Below, piece by piece: positions 17,497 to 24,895 of a stretch of 64,000 bases of DNA. Source of the DNA: Neomegalonema sp. (GTDB lineage: Bacteria; Pseudomonadota; Alphaproteobacteria; Rhodobacterales; Rhodobacteraceae); contig NZ_JAQTXI010000015.1 in NCBI RefSeq assembly GCF_028688855.1, forward strand, positions 29,478-93,477, read 5' to 3'. Position 1 is the first letter of the stretch, and each line of letters starts with the position of its first letter. The position numbers and the translations under genes are program-made. The notes below the pieces were generated by a model that saw nothing but the letters and a program-made list of their open reading frames with translations, ran no database searches and had not been told where the DNA came from.

Positions 17497-19779
17497 TCAG
17501 CCTCCCTCCTTCGCGGGATCGAAGCGCAGCAGGCGCAGGGCGTTGAGCGTCACGAGGACGGTGGCGCCGGTGTCCGCGAGGATCGCGATCCAGAGCCCCG
17601 TGATCCCGAGGATCGAGGTGACGAGGAAGACCGCCTTCAGCCCCAGCGCGACCGCCACGTTCTGACGGATGTTCGCCATGGCCGCCCGCGCCAGACGGAT
17701 CAGCGCCGGAGCGTCGGTCACGCGGTCGCGGAGGATGGCGGCGTCGGCGGTCTCCAGGGCGACGTCGGTTCCCGAGCCCATCGCCACACCGACGCTCGCC
17801 TGCTTCAGCGCCGGAGCGTCGTTCACGCCGTCGCCGATCATCATGACGCCGCCTTCGGCGCTCAGGACGCGGATGGCCTCCAGCTTGTCGGCGGGAGTCA
17901 TCTCGGCGCGATGCGCCATGCCCAGAGCCTCCGCGACCGCCGCCGCCGTGCGGGGATTGTCGCCGGTCAGGATGGTCGCGCCGACGCCCAGGGCCTTGAG
18001 CTGACGCACGGCCTCGGCGGCGTCGGGGCGGGGCTCGTCGCGCATCGCGATCAGCCCGAGGGCGCGGCCCCGGCGCATCACGACCACCGCCGTCTTGCCC
18101 TCGGATTCCAGCCGCGCGGCGGCCTCGGAGCCTGCGGCGTCAAGGGCGCCCTCCTCGCGGGCGAAGCGCGGAGAGGCCACCCAGGCCGCTTCTCCCGCCA
18201 CCTCGGCGAAGACGCCCTTCCCGAGGATGGCCTTCGCCTTGCGGACGGCGAGCCGTTCGGCGCCCTTCTCCTCGGCGTGGGCGAGGATCGCCTTCGCCAG
18301 AGGATGCGAGGACCCTTTCTCCACCGCCGCCGCCACCGCGAGGACTTCAGCCTCGTCGCCGCCGGGGAAGGCCGAGAGGTCGGTCACGCGCGGGCGGCCA
18401 TGGGTCAGGGTGCCGGTCTTGTCGAAGGCGACGCTCCGGACCGTGGCGGCGGCCTCGATCACGGCGCCGCCCTTCATGAGGAGGCCCCGCCGCGCCCCCG
18501 CCGAGAGCGCCGAGGCGATGGAGGCCGGAACCGAGATCACCAGAGCGCAGGGGCATCCGATGAGCAGCAGCGCCAGCCCGCGATAGGTCCAGACCTCCCA
18601 GGATTGCCCGAAGAGCAGCGGCGGAACGAGGATCACGAGCGCCGAAAGCCCCACGACGGCGGGCATGTACCAGCGCGAGAAGCGGTCGATGAAGCGTTCC
18701 GTGGGAGCGCGGGCCTCCTCGGCCTCCTCGACGAGCCGGATGATGCGCGCAATGGTGTTGTCGGCCGCGGTCTTCGTCACCCGGATGCGCAGGGCGGCTT
18801 CGGCGTTGATGGAGCCCGCGAAGACGGAATCTCCGGGGCCGCGCGTCACGGGGACGCTCTCGCCGGTCACGGGGCTTTCATCCACGCCGGACGTCCCTTC
18901 GAGGATCTCGCCATCCGCCGGGATGCGGTCGCCGGGACGCGTCAGCACGATCTGTCCGGGCGCGAGGCTCCCGGCGGGGACTTCGCGGAGGGCGCCGCCC
19001 TCGCCCTCCAGCAGGGCGGTTTTCGGCGCCAGAGCCGCCAGAGCCCGGATGCCGTCGCGCGCCTTGCCCGCCGCCACGCCCTCCAGCACCTCGCCCACCG
19101 CGAAGAGGAAGACCACGAGGGCGGCCTCCTCGGCGGCGTCGATGAACAGCGCCCCCACCGCCGCGAGAGTCATCAGGCTTTCGATGGTGAAGGGCTGGCC
19201 CATGCGCAGCGCCGCGAAGGCGCGTTTCGCCACCGGCGCCAGCCCGATCAGACAGGCCGCCGTGAAGGCCCAGCGCCCCAGCTCCGCCGAGGTCAGAAGC
19301 TCGAAGATCCATGCGGCGGCCAGCAGCGCGCCGGTGAAGATCACCAGCCGGCCCTTCGAGGTCTCGAACCAGCGCTTGCCCCGATCCGCCGGATCGTCAT
19401 GGACATGGCCGGGCGCGCCATGGCCGGAGGCGGCGGTTTTCGGGGCGTGATCATGGCCTTCGTGATCATGGCCTTCGTGGTCATGGTCGTGGTCGCCGTG
19501 ATCATGGTCCTGGCGGCGCTCGGGGGATCCGGCGGCTTGGGCGCGGGGCTCCAGGGCGTAGCCGAGGGCCCTGACGGCCGCCTCCACCTCGGCGCGCGAG
19601 GTCGCCGATTCGTCGAGCCTCAGCCTGAGCCGCTCCGAGATCACGCCGACCGAAACCTCCCGCACGCCCGGCAGACGCTCGACGGCGCCCTGGATCTTCG
19701 CGGCGCAGGAGGCGCAATCCATGCCGCGCAGCGTCCATTCGCAGGCCGTCCGGTCCGCGCCTTCTCCGATCTCGTCCAT
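17497..19779 (-). CDS. zntA: Zn/Cd/Pb-translocating P1B-type ATPase
   Basis: The 760-residue inner-membrane pump exports Zn(II), Cd(II) or Pb(II) using ATP. It has an N-terminal heavy-metal domain with GMDCASCA (about 19-26), then a His/Asp-rich linker (about 90-130) with many DHDH repeats. A P-type core follows: TGES, the metal-site CPC motif near 409, the phosphorylation site DKTGTLT with D453, TGD and GDGVNDAPAL. The C-terminus (ADTGATVLVTLNALRLLRF) is typical of ZntA rather than copper ATPases. The ATG at 19779 follows GGTGGAG. It is divergent from a PbrR/CadR-like MerR gene, and a MerR-type promoter lies between them. The long His linker suggests extra zinc buffering. Confidence 0.95.
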   Translation of the reverse strand: MDEIGEGADRTACEWTLRGMDCASCAAKIQGAVERLPGVREVSVGVISERLRLRLDESATSRAEVEAAVRALGYALEPRAQAAGSPERRQDHDHGDHDHDHEGHDHEGHDHAPKTAASGHGAPGHVHDDPADRGKRWFETSKGRLVIFTGALLAAAWIFELLTSAELGRWAFTAACLIGLAPVAKRAFAALRMGQPFTIESLMTLAAVGALFIDAAEEAALVVFLFAVGEVLEGVAAGKARDGIRALAALAPKTALLEGEGGALREVPAGSLAPGQIVLTRPGDRIPADGEILEGTSGVDESPVTGESVPVTRGPGDSVFAGSINAEAALRIRVTKTAADNTIARIIRLVEEAEEARAPTERFIDRFSRWYMPAVVGLSALVILVPPLLFGQSWEVWTYRGLALLLIGCPCALVISVPASIASALSAGARRGLLMKGGAVIEAAATVRSVAFDKTGTLTHGRPRVTDLSAFPGGDEAEVLAVAAAVEKGSSHPLAKAILAHAEEKGAERLAVRKAKAILGKGVFAEVAGEAAWVASPRFAREEGALDAAGSEAAARLESEGKTAVVVMRRGRALGLIAMRDEPRPDAAEAVRQLKALGVGATILTGDNPRTAAAVAEALGMAHRAEMTPADKLEAIRVLSAEGGVMMIGDGVNDAPALKQASVGVAMGSGTDVALETADAAILRDRVTDAPALIRLARAAMANIRQNVAVALGLKAVFLVTSILGITGLWIAILADTGATVLVTLNALRLLRFDPAKEGG

Positions 19780-19824
19780 GAGTCTCCACCTTCCGCCAGA
19801 GGGGCGATCGCCTTGCCGCGCAGA

Positions 19825-19855
19825 GGGCTAATCCCTATAGCGGCTAGAGCTTCAA
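19825..19855 (-). promoter_or_regulatory. MerR-type promoter/operator for the metal ATPase
   Basis: On the minus strand TTGAAG (-35) is followed by a 19-base spacer and TAGCCC (-10). The spacer holds the imperfect dyad CTCTAG-CCG-CTATAG. An over-long 19-base spacer bridged by a dyad is the hallmark of promoters that MerR proteins activate by DNA distortion. It lies about 46 bases before the ATPase start and just upstream of the regulator gene on the other strand, so it may also control that gene. Confidence 0.8.
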
Positions 19856-19867
19856 GAGGATTCGCAC

Positions 19868-20302
19868 ATGTCGACCATCGGAAGACTCGGCGCGGCGGCG
19901 GGCGTGAAGGTCCCCACCATCCGTTATTACGAGAAGATCGGCCTTCTGCCGGAGGCTCCGCGCAGCGAAGGCGGACAAAGGATCTATGACCGCAAGGCCC
20001 TGAACCGGCTGAGGTTCATCCGCCATGCGCGCGACCTCGGCTTTCCTCTGGAGGCGATCCGGGATCTTCTGGAGCTTTCGGATCAGCCGCACAGCTCCTG
20101 CGCGGCGGCCGACGGCGTCGCGCGGGCGCAGCTGTCCGCCGTCAAGACCCGCATCCTGCGTCTGAAGGCGCTGGAATCGGAGCTGGAGCGCATGATCGCC
20201 GAATGCGCCCATGGCGTCATCGCGGATTGCCGGGTGATCGAGGTGCTGGGCGACCACAGCCTCTGCGGCCATGAGCATCATCCCGAAGCCGGGACGCTCT
20301 GA
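19868..20302 (+). CDS. MerR-family heavy-metal regulator (PbrR/CadR type)
   Basis: The 144-residue regulator has the MerR winged helix (GVKVPTIRYYEKIGLLPEAPR) followed by the long dimerisation helix. Cysteines at 78, 113 and 121 match the three metal ligands of PbrR/CadR proteins (78, 113 and about 122). The C-terminus CGHEHHPE adds a fourth Cys and several His, as in CadR. It should sense Pb(II), Cd(II) or Zn(II) and activate the divergent ATPase gene through the 19-bp-spacer promoter. The start at 19868 follows AAGAGGA. The exact metal cannot be fixed from sequence. Confidence 0.93.
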   Translation: MSTIGRLGAAAGVKVPTIRYYEKIGLLPEAPRSEGGQRIYDRKALNRLRFIRHARDLGFPLEAIRDLLELSDQPHSSCAAADGVARAQLSAVKTRILRLKALESELERMIAECAHGVIADCRVIEVLGDHSLCGHEHHPEAGTL

Positions 20303-20329
20303 CAGCCGACGCCTCCAGACCGCGAAAAA

Positions 20330-20353
20330 ATGATTGCGTTATTTTGCAATCAT
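20330..20353. promoter_or_regulatory. Candidate BigR/SqrR operator upstream of the persulfide operon
   Basis: A perfect inverted repeat ATGATTGC / GCAATCAT has an 8-base spacer (core ATTGC-N8-GCAAT at 20333-20350). It sits about 80 bases before the persulfide dioxygenase gene in an AT-rich stretch. The same ATTGC-N8-GCAAT pattern recurs at 23092, upstream of the regulator gene. The N8 spacing matches the architecture known for SqrR/BigR sites. Confidence 0.75.
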
Positions 20354-20433
20354 AATTACGAAACTCACAGCGAGGCCCTCGGAAGCGAGGCTCCGAGAAT
20401 CGCCGCCCCGGAACCCGGATGAAGGAACCCCAG

Positions 20434-21312
20434 ATGTCGCACAAGCCGGAAGTCGCCGCCTTCTTCGATCCGCGGACCTGGTCGCTGCAATATGTCGTGG
20501 CCGATCCCGAGACGAAGGCCTGCGCGATCATCGACCCGGTCCAGGACTTCGACGAGAAATCCGGCCAGACCGCCGCCCGCCACGCCGACCGCATCCTCGC
20601 CTACGTGGCGGAGAAGGGCTATCGGGTGGAGTGGATCCTCGACACCCATCCCCATGCGGATCATTTCTCGGCGGCCTCCTGGCTCAAGGCGAGGACCGGC
20701 GCCCGCACCGCCATCGGCGAGAAGGTGGTGGAGGTCCAGAAGCTCTGGAAGGGCTTCTACAACTGGCCCGACTTCCCCGCCGACGGCTCGCAATGGGACA
20801 AGCTCTTCGCGGCGGGCGAGCGCTTCAGGGTCGGGAATCTCGACGGCTTCGTGATGTTCTCGCCGGGCCATACGCTGGCCTCGATCACCTATGTGATCGG
20901 CGACGCGGCCTTCGTCCATGACACGCTCTTCATGCCCGACAGCGGCGCCGCCCGCGCCGACTTCCCCGGCGGAGACGCCCGCGCGCTCTGGCGTTCGATC
21001 CGGGAGATCCTCGCCCTTCCCGACGAGACCCGCCTCTTCACCGGCCACGACTATCAGCCCGAGGGGCGCGAAGTCCTGTGGGAATCGACCGTCGCCGAGC
21101 AGAAGGCGAAGAACGTCATGGTCGCGGGCAAGACCGAAGCGGAGTTCGTCGCCCTGCGCGAGGCCCGCGACAAGACCCTGCCCATGCCGAGGCTGATCCT
21201 GCATGCGCTCCAGATCAACATGAACGGCGGACGCCTGCCGGAGCCCGAATCCAACGGACGACGCTACCTCAAGATTCCGCTCGACCTGCTGAACGCCTCC
21301 CCCTGGGAGTGA
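20434..21312 (+). CDS. blh: Persulfide dioxygenase (Blh/ETHE1-type metallo-beta-lactamase fold)
   Basis: This cytoplasmic non-heme iron enzyme oxidises glutathione persulfide to sulfite. The protein has the metallo-beta-lactamase fold with DTHPHADH, the FSPGHT histidine, HDTLFMPD and FTGHDY motifs; length (292 residues from the ATG at 20434) fits BigR-linked Blh. The start MSHKPEVAAFFDP with AAGGAA upstream is preferred over the ATG at 20419, which adds five residues. It is the first gene of the operon behind the first BigR-type operator and lies 7 bases before the SulP gene. Role: sulfide detoxification, with sulfite as product. No rhodanese fusion and no sulfide:quinone reductase are seen in the window. 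Confidence 0.93.
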   Translation: MSHKPEVAAFFDPRTWSLQYVVADPETKACAIIDPVQDFDEKSGQTAARHADRILAYVAEKGYRVEWILDTHPHADHFSAASWLKARTGARTAIGEKVVEVQKLWKGFYNWPDFPADGSQWDKLFAAGERFRVGNLDGFVMFSPGHTLASITYVIGDAAFVHDTLFMPDSGAARADFPGGDARALWRSIREILALPDETRLFTGHDYQPEGREVLWESTVAEQKAKNVMVAGKTEAEFVALREARDKTLPMPRLILHALQINMNGGRLPEPESNGRRYLKIPLDLLNASPWE

Positions 21313-21319
21313 CCGCGCC

Positions 21320-23083
21320 ATGAGTCCCGCCCGCCTCCTCGCCGCCCTCCGCCGTCCGCCGATCCTCGGGTGGGGCCGCGCCTACGACCGCGCCGCCCTG
21401 ACGGACGATCTCCTTGCGGCGGTCATCGTGACGATCATGCTGATTCCGCAATCCCTGGCCTACGCCATGCTGGCGGGCCTGCCGCCGGAGGTCGGGCTTT
21501 ACGCCTCGATCCTGCCTCTGGTCGCCTATGCGGTCTTCGGCGGCAGCCGGACTCTGGCGGTGGGTCCGGTGGCGGTGATCTCCCTGATGACCGCGGCCAG
21601 CCTCGGGCAGCTCGCGACTCAAGGGACGCCGGAGCATCTTGCGGCGGCGGCTCTTCTGGCGCTGCTCTCGGGAGGGATGCTGGTGCTGATGGGCCTGCTG
21701 CGGCTGGGCTTCCTCGCCAATTTCCTGAGCCATCCGGTGATTTCGGGCTTCATCACGGCTTCGGGGCTGCTGATCGCGGCCGGACAGCTGCGTCATCTGC
21801 TCGGCGTTCCGGGCGGCGGCGAGGCCCTGCCGCAGATCCTGACGTCTCTGGCGCGCTCGGCGGGGAGCCTCAATCCCTACGCCCTCGGGATCGGCCTCGG
21901 GACGCTCGGCTTCCTGACCTTCGCCCGGCTGAGGCTCAAGCCCCTGCTGACCCGACGGGGAGTCCCCGCGCGCGTCGCCGACATGGCCGCCAGGACCGCG
22001 CCGATCCTTTCGGTGGCCGCCGCGATCCTGCTGACGACCGCCTTCGACCTCGGGGCGAAAGGGCTGGCTCTGGTCGGGGCGGTGCCTCGGGGCCTGCCGC
22101 CGCTCGGCTGGCCGGAGGCCTCCATGGATCTGGCGCTGAAGCTTCTGGCGCCCGCCCTCCTGATCAGCGTGATCGGCTTCGTGGAGTCGGTTTCGGTGGC
22201 CCGGACCCTCGCGGCCAGACGCCGCCAGCGCATCGAGCCCGATCAGGAGCTGATCGGCCTCGGCGCGGCCAATCTCGCGGCGGGGCTCTCCTCGGGCTAT
22301 CCGGTGACGGGGGGCTTCGCGCGCTCGGTGGTGAATTTCGACGCCGGAGCCCGCACGCCGGCCGCCGGAGCCTTCACCGCGCTCGGCATCGCGGGCGCGA
22401 CGCTCTGGCTGACGCCGCTTCTGGCGAATCTGCCTCAGGCGGTGCTGGCGGCGACCATCGTGGTGGCGGTGCTGTCGCTGGTGGACTTCAAGGCCCTGCG
22501 TCATGTCTGGGCCTATTCCAGGACCGATTTCTCGGCCATGGCCGCCACGATCCTCGTGACGCTGCTCTGGGGCGTGGAGCCGGGGGTGGTCTCGGGGGTG
22601 GCGCTGTCGCTGCTGCTGCATCTCCAGCGGACCAGCAAGCCGCACATGGCGGTGGTGGGGCGAGTGCCGGGCTCGGAGCATTTCCGCAACGTCGAGCGCC
22701 ATCGGGTGGTGACCAGTCCGCATGTCCTGACGCTGCGGGTGGATGAGAGCCTCTATTTCGCCAACAGCCGCGCTCTGGAGGACAGGATTCTCGGCCTGGT
22801 CGCCGAGCGGCCCGAGATCCGTCATGTGGTGCTGATGTGTTCGGCGGTGAACGCCATCGACGCCAGCGCGCTCGACAGCCTCGAAGCGATCAACCACCGG
22901 CTCGGGGAGGCGGGCGTGAGCTTCCACCTCAGCGAGGTGAAGGGGCCGGTCATGGACCGCCTGAACCGCTCGGATTTCCTCGGGAATCTGAGCGGGCGGG
23001 TGTTCCTCAGCCAGTATGAAGCCGCGACCGCGCTGGAGGGCGAGGCCGCCGACCAGATCCGGAAACCGGAATACGTCATCTAG
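21320..23083 (+). CDS. SulP-family anion transporter with STAS domain
   Basis: The 587-residue inner-membrane protein has the SulP signature LIPQSLAYAMLAGLPPEVGLYAS near residues 40-60, about 10-12 hydrophobic spans, the FARSVVNFDAGARTP segment and a C-terminal STAS domain from about 455 (LRVDESLYFANSRALED ... MCSAVNAIDASALDSLEAI). SulP proteins carry sulfate, bicarbonate or other anions. Its place between persulfide dioxygenase and the BigR regulator suggests movement of a sulfur oxyanion such as sulfite or sulfate produced downstream of Blh, which is inference. It starts 7 bases after blh and is followed by a second operator. Confidence 0.93.
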   Translation: MSPARLLAALRRPPILGWGRAYDRAALTDDLLAAVIVTIMLIPQSLAYAMLAGLPPEVGLYASILPLVAYAVFGGSRTLAVGPVAVISLMTAASLGQLATQGTPEHLAAAALLALLSGGMLVLMGLLRLGFLANFLSHPVISGFITASGLLIAAGQLRHLLGVPGGGEALPQILTSLARSAGSLNPYALGIGLGTLGFLTFARLRLKPLLTRRGVPARVADMAARTAPILSVAAAILLTTAFDLGAKGLALVGAVPRGLPPLGWPEASMDLALKLLAPALLISVIGFVESVSVARTLAARRRQRIEPDQELIGLGAANLAAGLSSGYPVTGGFARSVVNFDAGARTPAAGAFTALGIAGATLWLTPLLANLPQAVLAATIVVAVLSLVDFKALRHVWAYSRTDFSAMAATILVTLLWGVEPGVVSGVALSLLLHLQRTSKPHMAVVGRVPGSEHFRNVERHRVVTSPHVLTLRVDESLYFANSRALEDRILGLVAERPEIRHVVLMCSAVNAIDASALDSLEAINHRLGEAGVSFHLSEVKGPVMDRLNRSDFLGNLSGRVFLSQYEAATALEGEAADQIRKPEYVI

Positions 23084-23091
23084 ATCCCGGA

Positions 23092-23109
23092 ATTGCGAAA
23101 GATCGCAAT
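23092..23109. promoter_or_regulatory. Second BigR/SqrR operator overlapping a promoter
   Basis: ATTGCG and CGCAAT arms form ATTGC-N8-GCAAT, the same spacing and sequence as at 20333. The left arm overlaps a possible -35 (TTGCGA), with TATCCT 16 bases further on as -10. This would let BigR repress its own gene and the YeeE-type permeases independently of the first promoter. Confidence 0.72.
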
Positions 23110-23180
23110 CGAATTATCCTTCTCAACCCAGGACGCGCCTCGGGGCCAGCCCCGCCGCCGCGTCGCTCAAGGAGACTGCC

Positions 23181-23384
23181 ATGAAGAAGAACGTCGGCGG
23201 AATCGACCGGATGCTGCGAATCCTGCTCGGTCTGGCGCTGCTCTCGCTGCTGACGCTGCTGGAGGGCCCGGCCCGCTGGTTGGGGCTGATCGGATTCATC
23301 CCGCTGGGGACGGCGCTGTTCTCCTATTGCCCGCTCTATCGGATCTTCGGCTTCGACACCTGCCCTCTGAAGAAGGATTCCTGA
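23181..23384 (+). CDS. Small DUF2892 (YgaP-like) inner-membrane protein
   Basis: The 67-residue product starts at 23181 behind GGAGA: MKKNVGGIDRMLRILLGLAL. It has two hydrophobic spans and the typical family ending CPLYRIFGFDTCP with two cysteines. This is the membrane part of rhodanese YgaP, found as a stand-alone protein in many sulfide-responsive operons. Its function is unclear; the cysteines may handle sulfane sulfur at the membrane. A longer frame from 23016 runs out of the SulP gene and is rejected. The stop overlaps the next start (TGATG). Confidence 0.88.
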   Translation: MKKNVGGIDRMLRILLGLALLSLLTLLEGPARWLGLIGFIPLGTALFSYCPLYRIFGFDTCPLKKDS

Positions 23385-23752
23385 TGCCCCTGCTCTCGTC
23401 CGACGGCGCTGTCTTCCTCGCGTCGGGGCCCTCCCCCGACGCGGAGGCCATGCGCGCCCATGTCGGGGAGGCTTCGGCCTTCCTGAAGAAGCTCTCCAAT
23501 CCGGATCGCCTGATGGTCTGTTGCGCGCTCGTGGGGGGCGAGCTTTCCGTGCGCGCTCTGGAGGATCTTCTGGGCATCCGTCAGCCGGGACTTTCGCAGC
23601 AGCTGGCCGAACTCCGGGAGGCGGGCCTGATCGAGGGCCGCAAGGAGGGACGCCAGATCTTCTATCGCCTCGCGGATCCGCGCGTGGCGGAGTTCATGTC
23701 CACGATGCACCGGCTGTTCTGCGCGGGGCCGGAGAATGGAGAGGCCTCATGA
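23384..23752 (+). CDS. bigR: ArsR-family persulfide sensor BigR/SqrR
   Basis: The 122-residue winged-helix repressor starts at the ATG sharing one base with the previous stop. The ArsR fold is clear: FLKKLSNPDRLMVCCAL, the recognition helix region IRQPGLSQQLAELREAGLI and wing GRKEGRQIFYRL. Cys46/Cys47 and Cys113 match the two cysteines that form a tetrasulfide link upon persulfide exposure in BigR/SqrR, releasing DNA. A metal-sensing role is unlikely without the ArsR metal box. It lies inside the operon it should control, between the small membrane protein and two YeeE-type permease genes, with operators at 20330 and 23092. It overlaps the next gene by four bases (ATGA). Confidence 0.92.
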   Translation: MPLLSSDGAVFLASGPSPDAEAMRAHVGEASAFLKKLSNPDRLMVCCALVGGELSVRALEDLLGIRQPGLSQQLAELREAGLIEGRKEGRQIFYRLADPRVAEFMSTMHRLFCAGPENGEAS

Positions 23753-24171
23753 CGGAGTTCACGCCCCTCGAGTCCCTTGCGGGAGGCGCCCTGATCGGTC
23801 TGGCGGTGGTGCTGCTGATGGCGCTGCATGGCCGGATCGCCGGGCTTTCGGGGATTCTGGCGGGGGTCCTGCCGCCCGCCGCTTCGGATTGGCCCTGGCG
23901 CGCGGCCTTTCTGGCGGGCGCCGTGGCGGCGCCGGTCCTGCTCGGGCTCTTCTGGACGCCCGATTTCTCCAGCCCCACGCCGCGCGCCTGGTTGATTCCG
24001 GGCGGCGTGCTGGTGGGAATCGGAGTCTTCTTCGGCTCGGGCTGCACCTCGGGACACGGGATCTGCGGCAACGCGCGGCTTTCGGTCCGCTCGATCGCGG
24101 CCACCCTGACCTTCATGGCGACGGCGGGGCTCACGGTCTACCTCGTCCGCCACGTCTTCGGAGGCTTCTGA
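23749..24171 (+). CDS. YeeE/YedE (TsuA-like) permease half, N-terminal type
   Basis: The 140-residue inner-membrane protein has four hydrophobic spans. The signature GSGCTSGHGICG near residue 97 carries the conserved cysteines of the YeeE/YedE sulfur-transport family; full-length TsuA takes up thiosulfate through such Cys-rich pores. Here the pore is split over two genes: this half and the next, which starts one base after its stop. The start at 23749 overlaps the bigR stop. In BigR operons these paired proteins probably move sulfane sulfur or thiosulfate; direction and substrate are inferred. Confidence 0.9.
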   Translation: MTEFTPLESLAGGALIGLAVVLLMALHGRIAGLSGILAGVLPPAASDWPWRAAFLAGAVAAPVLLGLFWTPDFSSPTPRAWLIPGGVLVGIGVFFGSGCTSGHGICGNARLSVRSIAATLTFMATAGLTVYLVRHVFGGF

Positions 24172-24172
24172 G

Positions 24173-24613
24173 ATGGAGCGTTTTCTCTCGCCCTTCCTGA
24201 TCGGACTGATCTTCGGCGCGGGCATCGCGGTTTCGGGGATGATCAACCCGGCCAAGGTGCTGAACTTCTTCGACGTCGCCGGAACATGGGATCCTTCGCT
24301 CGCCTTCGTGATGGGCGGCGCCCTGATCGTGACGTTCATCGGCTACCGGCTGGCGTTGAAGCAGCCCGGCCCGATCTTCGGCGGAGGCTTCCAGCTGCCG
24401 ACCCGCAAGGAGATCGACCGTCCTCTGGTGATCGGCTCGGCGATCTTCGGGATCGGCTGGGGCGTGGCGGGCTTCTGCCCCGGGGCCTCGATTCCGGCGC
24501 TGGGGCTGTTCCAGCCGGACGCCTGTGTCTTCGTCGCCTCGATGATCGCGGGCATCCTGATCGCCCGCGCCATCCGCAGGAGCCTCGACGCCCGGCGCGC
24601 CCTTCAGGCGTGA
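24173..24613 (+). CDS. YeeE/YedE (DUF6691) permease half, C-terminal type
   Basis: The 146-residue inner-membrane protein begins MERFLSPFLIGLIFGAGIAVSGM. It has four spans and the second family signature GWGVAGFCPGASIPALG with its cysteine near residue 104, corresponding to the second repeat of a TsuA-like transporter. It is the last gene of the persulfide operon. The following gap of about 280 bases before the next credible start holds only a strong hairpin at 24783. Confidence 0.9.
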   Translation: MERFLSPFLIGLIFGAGIAVSGMINPAKVLNFFDVAGTWDPSLAFVMGGALIVTFIGYRLALKQPGPIFGGGFQLPTRKEIDRPLVIGSAIFGIGWGVAGFCPGASIPALGLFQPDACVFVASMIAGILIARAIRRSLDARRALQA

Positions 24614-24782
24614 GGTCGGCGCGATTCCGGCGCGAGTCTGGCGCGCCCCCGGCGCGGACGGATTTCCGGATCACGTTCGCGCTCTGCGTCGCGCCGTCGC
24701 AGCGCGGCGTCGGGGATGGACGCGGAGACCTCCGGAACCGGCTTCCGGCCCGCCCTGAGGCGCATCCGGGAAAAATCATGTC

Positions 24783-24808
24783 CTTGCGCTTCAGGATTGA
24801 AGCGCAAG
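24783..24808. repeat. Perfect 11-bp hairpin in the gap before the giant glycosyltransferase gene
   Basis: CTTGCGCTTCA and TGAAGCGCAAG pair perfectly over a GGAT loop. There is no T-tract on either side. It may end transcription of the sulfur operon without a U-run or act in the 5' leader of the next gene. It would be coding only if the next gene started at 24716, which looks unlikely. Confidence 0.45.
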
Positions 24809-24895
24809 ACGGAAAGACCTTCGCTATTTTCAAACCGGCTCTCAAGGCCTACAAGCCTGGTGATGGATCTTCGTTCAGGGTCAACAGGGCTTTCG

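Noticed and set aside
24716..24895. Upstream start of the giant glycosyltransferase gene
   Set aside because: The extra residues are Arg/Ser-rich and cross a perfect 11-bp hairpin; conserved-looking sequence begins later, at 24896 or 24974.
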